37,218 bases of DNA from Chitinivibrionales bacterium (lineage in GTDB: Bacteria > Fibrobacterota > Chitinivibrionia > Chitinivibrionales > WJMI01), in the NCBI GenBank assembly GCA_014728015.1, contig WJMI01000016.1, positions 1-37,218 on the forward strand, read 5' to 3'. The position numbers and the translations under genes are program-made. Positions 32,930 to 37,218 of this stretch are shown in pieces (position 1 is the first letter of the stretch; every line of letters starts with the position of its first letter). The notes under the pieces are model-generated. The model was not told the origin of the DNA. It ran no database searches and worked only from the letters and a program-made list of their open reading frames with translations.

Positions 32930-33781
32930 ATGGAAAGCGCCGTCATCCTGATACAATGCCCCGACCAGCGCGGCATCATCGCCCGGCTGTCCGAATTCGT
33001 ATTTCGCTATAACGGTAACATCATCCAGGCCGACCAGTACACGACCGACCCGCAGAATGGGCGGTTCTTCATGCGGCTCGAATTCACGTTTGATCCCGCG
33101 AAAGTGCCCCCGGATCATCTCGAGCGCGAGTTCGATATCCTTGCCGCCGGGCTCGGCGCCACCTGGGAGATCCACTACGCCAGCACGGTCATGCGCATGG
33201 GCATTCTGGTCTCGAAACTCGACCACTGCCTGGTCGACCTTCTATACCTGCATCGAAGCGGCGAGCTGCGTGTGGACATACCGCTGGTGGCGAGCAATCA
33301 CGATGCGGTGCGCCCGCTGGTCGAGCAGGCGGGCATCCCGTTTCACCACATACCGGTGACCCCCGATACCAAACCCGAACGCGAGAGTACGCTCCTGGAG
33401 CTCGTGCGTGAGACAACCGATTTCCTGGTACTCGCCCGGTACATGCAGATACTCACGGCGGTGTTCATGGAGGGCTACCGGGGCGACATTATCAATATCC
33501 ACCACAGTTTTCTTCCGTCTTTCAAGGGCTCGGATCCCTACCGCCGGGCCTACGAGCGCGGGGTAAAGGTGATTGGCGCAACCGCACATTTCGTGACCGT
33601 CGAGCTTGACGAGGGGCCGATCATCGAGCAGGTGGTCGAGCGCGTGTCGCATCGCGACAATGTCGACATGCTGAAGCGCAAGGGACGGAACCTTGAGAAA
33701 CTGGCGCTGGCGAATGCTATCCAGGCGTATGTCGAGCACCGGATCATACGCTACGAGAACAAGACCATCGTGTTTGTCTGA
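32930..33781 (+). CDS. purU: Formyltetrahydrofolate deformylase
   Basis: Encodes 283 residues. An N-terminal ACT domain ('ILIQCPDQRGIIARLSEFVFRYNGNIIQADQY') is followed by a formyltransferase-fold catalytic domain with 'INIHHSFLPSFKGSDPYRRAYERGVKVIGATAHFV' and 'LDEGPII'. It hydrolyses 10-formyltetrahydrofolate to formate and tetrahydrofolate, balancing one-carbon units and feeding PurT-type purine synthesis. Family length is normal. It lies 19 bases after the STAS gene, so both may share the 32510 promoter, an unusual pairing. It converges on the nuclease-like gene. Confidence 0.97.
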   Translation: MESAVILIQCPDQRGIIARLSEFVFRYNGNIIQADQYTTDPQNGRFFMRLEFTFDPAKVPPDHLEREFDILAAGLGATWEIHYASTVMRMGILVSKLDHCLVDLLYLHRSGELRVDIPLVASNHDAVRPLVEQAGIPFHHIPVTPDTKPERESTLLELVRETTDFLVLARYMQILTAVFMEGYRGDIINIHHSFLPSFKGSDPYRRAYERGVKVIGATAHFVTVELDEGPIIEQVVERVSHRDNVDMLKRKGRNLEKLALANAIQAYVEHRIIRYENKTIVFV

Positions 33782-33828
33782 GCGTCCCGCGTGCCGGTGA
33801 CGGCGTCTCCCGGGAGCGCGCCGGCCGG

Positions 33829-34869
33829 CTACTTGACTTTCTTCCGCTTGTGGGTGAGCTTCACTTCGCGCCACAGCCCGGAATGCTTGTCCTTGACCAG
33901 CTTCAGGTGCGGCGTTTCGCCGCCGTCGAACAGCGTAATCTCCTTGTCCGACAGCCGCATGCGGCCGTGCAGCTCGATACCGAGATGGGTTGTGGCGCGA
34001 TACTGCGTAATAAGGTGGTTCTTGATACGTTCGAAATCAGCGGCGGTCTCGTTGAACGTGAAAAAGAGGACGCCGATGCCCTGGCTCTTAAGCGTGGTGT
34101 AAATCTTATGGGGCAGGTGCTTGAGCTGACGAAGCCGCTCAAAGCCCTTCTTTACGTAGATGGATTCCCGGTCGGAGAAAAGGACATACGTAAACGTGGC
34201 GGCGGGAAGGAGCTGGCGCAGGGGAGTGAACAGGTTATGGATAAGATCGTCGCAATCCACATTTATGCGTTCCAGCTTGCTTTCGAGCACCAGGACGTGG
34301 CGCTGCTTGCCACAGCGGTAGTCGAATAGACCGTCAAGCTCCTTGATGCTCTCGTAGCCGTATTTTCCCTTTCCGGTGTTGTCGAGGATCACGAGATTCG
34401 GGTATTTCTGGATCTTGAGAATATACCGGCCGGCGTGCGCGACGATGTAGTCGTTGCGCTCCGTGGGGTTGAAACGCTTGTCGAATACGCCGCCCGGGTA
34501 TCCGCTGCGGCTGAAATGCCGGAGCCAGTATTTGGTAATCCGCCGGGCTATCCGCTCGGCCACGTCGCCGCGGATATTGCCGTCGGCCTTGGGATCGAGG
34601 GCGTAGCCTGCCTCGAAGAAATCGCCTATTGTATACAACGAGTAGCTATTATAGCCGATGCGATATTCGACGATTGCGCGATCGAGGAACTGCCGGCCCT
34701 CGTTGAGCTCGTCGCGGGGGTTGTGAAGCCTGTACGAGCTCTTAATGCCGTGGTTTCTCTTAACAGAGCATATTTCGGGACCGGTTTCCCCGCTTACGCG
34801 CGGACACGGGTTCCAGTACACGGGCTGGAAATCCCTGAACGGATACTGCGTGTCTCGTGACGGCGTCAT
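33829..34869 (-). CDS. Unrecognised protein with PD-(D/E)XK-like signature
   Basis: Encodes 346 residues, not recognised as a family. The middle shows the order expected of a PD-(D/E)XK nuclease fold: a helix with E105 ('RGDVAERIARRI'), D179 in 'ELDGLFDY', then strand 'HVLVLESKL' with E196-x-K198. The remainder is basic, ends in KRKKVK and contains 'YVLFSDRESIYVKKGFERLRQL'. This is inference from spacing, not a proven family match. The ATG at 34869 has AGGA 5 bases upstream; an open frame extends to 35037, but that part lies across the GntR promoter. It is divergent from the GntR gene and converges on purU. No restriction-modification partner is seen. Confidence 0.7.
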   Translation of the reverse strand: MTPSRDTQYPFRDFQPVYWNPCPRVSGETGPEICSVKRNHGIKSSYRLHNPRDELNEGRQFLDRAIVEYRIGYNSYSLYTIGDFFEAGYALDPKADGNIRGDVAERIARRITKYWLRHFSRSGYPGGVFDKRFNPTERNDYIVAHAGRYILKIQKYPNLVILDNTGKGKYGYESIKELDGLFDYRCGKQRHVLVLESKLERINVDCDDLIHNLFTPLRQLLPAATFTYVLFSDRESIYVKKGFERLRQLKHLPHKIYTTLKSQGIGVLFFTFNETAADFERIKNHLITQYRATTHLGIELHGRMRLSDKEITLFDGGETPHLKLVKDKHSGLWREVKLTHKRKKVK

Positions 34870-34956
34870 GCGGATCCTGCCATGGCTGCGTTTTGAATTC
34901 GAAAATACAGCGTGACCGTGGCGCCGGGAAGAAGAGGCGCGCGGAGAAAAAAAGTG

Positions 34957-34985
34957 TTGACACTGCATACGAAATGTACTATACT
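34957..34985 (+). promoter_or_regulatory. Near-consensus sigma-70 promoter of the GntR unit
   Basis: TTGACA (34957-34962), exactly 17 bases, and TATACT (34980-34985). This is the best promoter in the window, placing transcription start near 34992, inside the palindrome described separately. Confidence 0.85.
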
Positions 34986-35002
34986 TGCATTGTACTAGTA
35001 CA
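34976..35002. promoter_or_regulatory. Palindromic operator with repeated half-site over the GntR promoter
   Basis: A perfect 12-base palindrome TGTACTAGTACA (34991-35002) covers the expected transcription start. A direct copy of its half-site TGTACTA (34976-34982) overlaps the -10 element, 15 bases upstream. GTAC/TACTA-type palindromes suit YtrA-type GntR repressors, so autoregulation is likely. Confidence 0.75.
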
Positions 35003-35030
35003 CTATGACATTTGTCTGCAGGGGCTTGGG

Positions 35031-35432
35031 GTGGCATTCACACTCAAACTGAGCAATTCGAGCGGAGTACCGTATTACCGTCAGATCGTGAACCACGTGA
35101 TTTACGGGGTTGCCAATGGGATGCTCAAGCCGGGAGAACGGCTTCCCACGGTGCGGCAGCTCGCGGTTGATCTGCAGGTGAACCTCAACACGATCGCCAA
35201 GGCATACGGGGAGCTGGAGCTCCGCGGTATTGTCAACACCCAGCAGGGAACAGGGACGTTCGTGTCCGAGACCGCGGTCGAGCTGGATCCGGATGAAAAG
35301 AAGAAAGGAATCGAGCGGCTGTGCGCGAGATTCCTTGACGAGATTGCGGGACTGGGTGTCAGCACGAGCGAAGCGCTTTCTACTTTGCAAAGAATTGAAA
35401 AGGAACGTATCAACCCGAAGAAGGGGAGTTGA
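35031..35432 (+). CDS. GntR-family transcriptional regulator, YtrA type
   Basis: Encodes 133 residues, the usual YtrA-subfamily size. The winged helix spans about 10-76: 'YRQIVNHVIYGVANGMLKPGERLPTVRQLAVDLQVNLNTIAKAYGELELRGIV', then the wing 'QQGTGTFV'. A short helical dimerisation tail follows, without a ligand domain. YtrA-type regulators usually repress an adjoining ABC transporter; here an SPFH protein and an ABC ATPase follow. Starting at the GTG at 35031 places the promoter and operator upstream; a reading from 34857 would run through them. GGGG lies about 6 bases before the GTG. The SPFH gene begins 3 bases after the stop. Confidence 0.93.
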   Translation: MAFTLKLSNSSGVPYYRQIVNHVIYGVANGMLKPGERLPTVRQLAVDLQVNLNTIAKAYGELELRGIVNTQQGTGTFVSETAVELDPDEKKKGIERLCARFLDEIAGLGVSTSEALSTLQRIEKERINPKKGS

Positions 35433-35435
35433 GCC

Positions 35436-36407
35436 ATGGCAGCACAAGACACGAAGTTTCGCGAACGCCGGGAATTCAACCCGGTCCTCTGGAACCTGCG
35501 CAAGCAGTCGTTTGCGCTCCGCCGCTATGTTCTCAACAAGCTTCTCTTTCTTCTCGCCGCGGCGGTGGTCATCGTGTTTCTGGCCACGGGCATGCCGCCC
35601 GCCGTAATCTCGGTTCCGGTTGCCGCGGTGCTGTGCAGCTTCGCGTTGTCGATCCGCGTGGCATTCGAGTGGGAGCGCGTGCCGGTGCTTCGACTGGGAC
35701 GGTACCGGGCGACCAGGGGGCCCGGGCTTTTTTTTCTCGTGCCTGGAATCGACGTACCCTATGGCTATGTCGACTGCAGGATCACGGTAACGGATTTTTC
35801 GGCCGAGAAAGTACTGACCAGGGATGCTGTTCCCGTATATGTCGATGCGATCATATTCTGGATGATCTGGGATGCGGCCAAGGCCAAACTGGAGGTCGAG
35901 AACTATCGCAACGCCGTTCCGTTGAGCGCCAAGACCGCGTTGCGCGATATCATCGGGAAGACGACACTCGCGCGGCTCCTCACCGATCGCGACGAGATCG
36001 GGCAGGAACTCCAGAAGATTCTTGATGCGAAGACCAATCCCTGGGGGATCACGTCCCTGTCGGTGGAGATAAAGGACATCGTACTGCCGCAGGAGCTCGA
36101 AGATGCCATGAGCAGGGAGGCGCAGGCCGAGCGGGAGCGTAATGCGCGCGTGATACTGGGCTCGGCGGAGATTGAGCTTTCCGACAAATACTCGGAGGCA
36201 TCGAAGAAATACAAGGGCAACAATGAGGCGCTCACCTTGCGGTCGTTGAATCTGCTGCTTGATGCGCTGAAATCCAAGGGCTCGATGATACTGGTACCGT
36301 CGGAAGTACCGCATCTCATGAACAAGGCCGTGGCCGTCGCGCTGGCGAAGAAGAGTGTTCCCGGGGGAGGGGCGGAAGCCCGCGGGCAGGACATGGAGGC
36401 GGAGTAG
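35436..36407 (+). CDS. SPFH/Band 7 (stomatin-like) membrane protein
   Basis: Encodes 323 residues. Two close hydrophobic stretches at about 34-72 ('LLFLLAAAVVIVFLA', 'VISVPVAAVLCSFAL') anchor it. An SPFH domain follows ('GRYRATRGPGLFFLVPGID', 'VDCRITVTDFSAEKVLTRDAVPVYVDAIIFW', 'LRDIIGKTTLARLLTDRDEI', 'SVEIKDIVLPQELEDAMSREAQAERERNARV'). A coiled helical tail closes the protein, as in stomatins/slipins. Such proteins form oligomeric scaffolds that organise membrane proteins or proteases. GGGGAG lies 7 bases before the ATG and the gene is 3 bases from the GntR stop, so it is under the same operator. An eight-T run lies within the frame near 35728. Confidence 0.93.
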   Translation: MAAQDTKFRERREFNPVLWNLRKQSFALRRYVLNKLLFLLAAAVVIVFLATGMPPAVISVPVAAVLCSFALSIRVAFEWERVPVLRLGRYRATRGPGLFFLVPGIDVPYGYVDCRITVTDFSAEKVLTRDAVPVYVDAIIFWMIWDAAKAKLEVENYRNAVPLSAKTALRDIIGKTTLARLLTDRDEIGQELQKILDAKTNPWGITSLSVEIKDIVLPQELEDAMSREAQAERERNARVILGSAEIELSDKYSEASKKYKGNNEALTLRSLNLLLDALKSKGSMILVPSEVPHLMNKAVAVALAKKSVPGGGAEARGQDMEAE

Positions 36408-36411
36408 AATA

Positions 36412-36639
36412 ATGACTGTCGTGTCTACCCGTTCGTCCACCGCTTCGGTGGACGTGCCGCACGTCCGGTCGGTCCGTAATCGTATTCTTCTGGATCATAT
36501 TATCGGGCTGGCGGCGGTTGCGATGCACATCGAGGATGACGCGTGCGGGGCAGAAAATGATTCTGCCAACAAAACGCGCGCGGCACGACTGTGCGAACGG
36601 GATCGAGAACGCGAACGCCCGGAAATAATCCGCGTGTGA
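36412..36639 (+). CDS. Doubtful 75-residue ORF between SPFH and ABC genes
   Basis: An ATG with GGAG seven bases upstream opens a 75-residue frame between the SPFH stop and the ABC gene. It has no recognisable domain, an Arg/Glu-rich end and irregular codon use, and its 5' part is built on the two hairpins described below. It may be a real small protein or simply leader RNA. The rest of this 268-base gap holds no other convincing gene. Confidence 0.2.
   Translation: MTVVSTRSSTASVDVPHVRSVRNRILLDHIIGLAAVAMHIEDDACGAENDSANKTRAARLCERDRERERPEIIRV
36435..36466 (+). repeat. Two overlapping alternative hairpins
   Basis: GTCCACCG-CTT-CGGTGGAC (36435-36453) and GGACGTG-CCG-CACGTCC (36450-36466) are both perfect stems and share GGAC (36450-36453), so only one can form fully at a time. 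They lie 210 bases before the ABC gene start. Confidence 0.55.
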
Positions 36640-36675
36640 GGTCGAGCGCGAATACCTACTGCAGGGAGACATCCT

Positions 36676-37218
36676 ATGGCACTTCTTGAGCTGGATGGAA
36701 TCACAAAGGACTATCGCAAAGGCGACCGCGCGGTACACGCGCTTCGCGGCATAGACCTGTCGATCGATCGGGGGGAGTTTCTCGCTATCGTGGGCCCTTC
36801 GGGGAGCGGCAAGACCACGCTGCTCAACATCGTCGGCTGCCTCGATACCCCGTCCAACGGCAGCGTGGTCTATAACGGCCGCGAGCTCGGAAAGCTCAAG
36901 GAGCGCCAGCTCTCCGAGTATCGCAAGGAGAATGTCGGCTTCATCTTCCAGTCGTTCAACCTGATTCCCGTGTTGACTGTCCAGGAAAACGTCGAGTTGC
37001 CCATGATAATCGAGCGGAAAATGGACAAGATGGAAATCGCGCGCAAGGCGCGGGAAATGATAGCGGCGGTGGGGCTCGCATCCATGGCCGACCGGCTTCC
37101 CCGGGAAATCTCCGGCGGGCAGGAGCAGCGCGTGGCAATCGCCCGGGCGCTCGTGAAGAACCCGCTGGTGGTACTGGCCGATGAGCCCACCGCAAATCTC
37201 GATTCGGCAACGGCCGAG
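36676..37218 (+). CDS. ABC transporter ATP-binding protein, MacB/LolD type (cut at window end)
   Basis: The first 181 residues, with no stop before the window ends. Walker A 'GPSGSGKTT' (40-48), Q-loop '[19 protein letters not shown]' (91-109), signature 'ISGGQEQR' (145-152) and Walker B 'VVLADEP' (165-171) with 'TANLD'. The '[36 protein letters not shown]' type start is that of MacB/LolD/YtrE-like ATPases, which drive lipoprotein release or export and peptide efflux. AGGGAG lies 9 bases before the ATG. Probably co-transcribed with GntR and SPFH and so under the YtrA-type operator; the permease should lie downstream. Confidence 0.95.
   Translation, partial: MALLELDGITKDYRKGDRAVHALRGIDLSIDRGEFLAIVGPSGSGKTTLLNIVGCLDTPSNGSVVYNGRELGKLKERQLSEYRKENVGFIFQSFNLIPVLTVQENVELPMIIERKMDKMEIARKAREMIAAVGLASMADRLPREISGGQEQRVAIARALVKNPLVVLADEPTANLDSATAE

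Noticed and set aside
35728-35735. Eight-T run in the SPFH gene as a frameshift site
   Set aside because: The frame is continuous through it and encodes the expected SPFH residues; no alternative product is suggested.
34995-36440. A 481-residue minus-strand frame across the GntR and SPFH genes
   Set aside because: Antisense to two well-recognised genes; no motif.
1-37218. Mobile elements, CRISPR arrays, tRNA/rRNA genes
   Set aside because: No transposase, array repeats or recognisable tRNA/rRNA sequence was seen on reading the gaps.

Overview
The window is about 37 kb of densely coding chromosome (GC roughly 60%) from a Gram-negative, didermic bacterium. The best clue to its identity is a 1,355-residue C25-family protein resembling the type IX secretion (T9SS) sortase PorU, with a FlgD-like/T9SS-type C-terminal domain. 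This occurs with a SPOR-domain lipoprotein, predicted outer-membrane proteins, a RodZ-like protein and a DUF58/BatA pair. The mix suits the FCB superphylum outside the classical Bacteroidetes (Fibrobacterota/Chitinivibrionia-like or a related candidate lineage). The phylum is inferred from gene content only. No tRNA, rRNA, insertion sequence, prophage or CRISPR array was seen, and no gap without a gene exceeds 300 bases.

Left part (1-13.2 kb, mostly plus strand): a small secreted protein and thioredoxin lead into a tight run of B12-binding radical SAM enzyme, membrane glycosyltransferase and aldo/keto reductase. A minus-strand AlgH/YqgE gene follows, with larC (nickel-pincer cofactor) divergent from it. 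Next come metK with its own promoter and a strong terminator, the PorU-like protein, a convergent outer-membrane protein and a HAD hydrolase.

Middle part (13.3-25.1 kb, all minus strand, read right to left): maf, a rodZ-like gene, tatD and a GH95 glycoside hydrolase. Then comes a his unit: a 44-residue membrane micro-ORF overlapping hisC, then hisC, hisB and a secreted protein. A SPOR lipoprotein with its own promoter and terminator follows, and finally rimO, fmdB and obgE.

Right part (25.2-37.2 kb, mostly plus strand): an inositol-monophosphatase-like enzyme coupled to an MFS transporter; map-hflX-DUF58-BatA; a STAS protein with purU; and, on the minus strand, an unrecognised protein with a PD-(D/E)XK-like nuclease signature. 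The window ends with a YtrA-type GntR regulator, an SPFH protein and an ABC ATPase cut by the window edge. The regulator has a near-consensus promoter overlapped by a palindromic operator.

The most intriguing parts are this regulator/SPFH/ABC module with its alternative hairpins and divergent nuclease-like gene, the micro-ORF coupled to hisC, and a recurrent TATATT box upstream of many transcription units. Many start codons given here were moved from the longest possible ORF on the evidence of signal peptides, ribosome-binding sites, overlaps and promoter positions.
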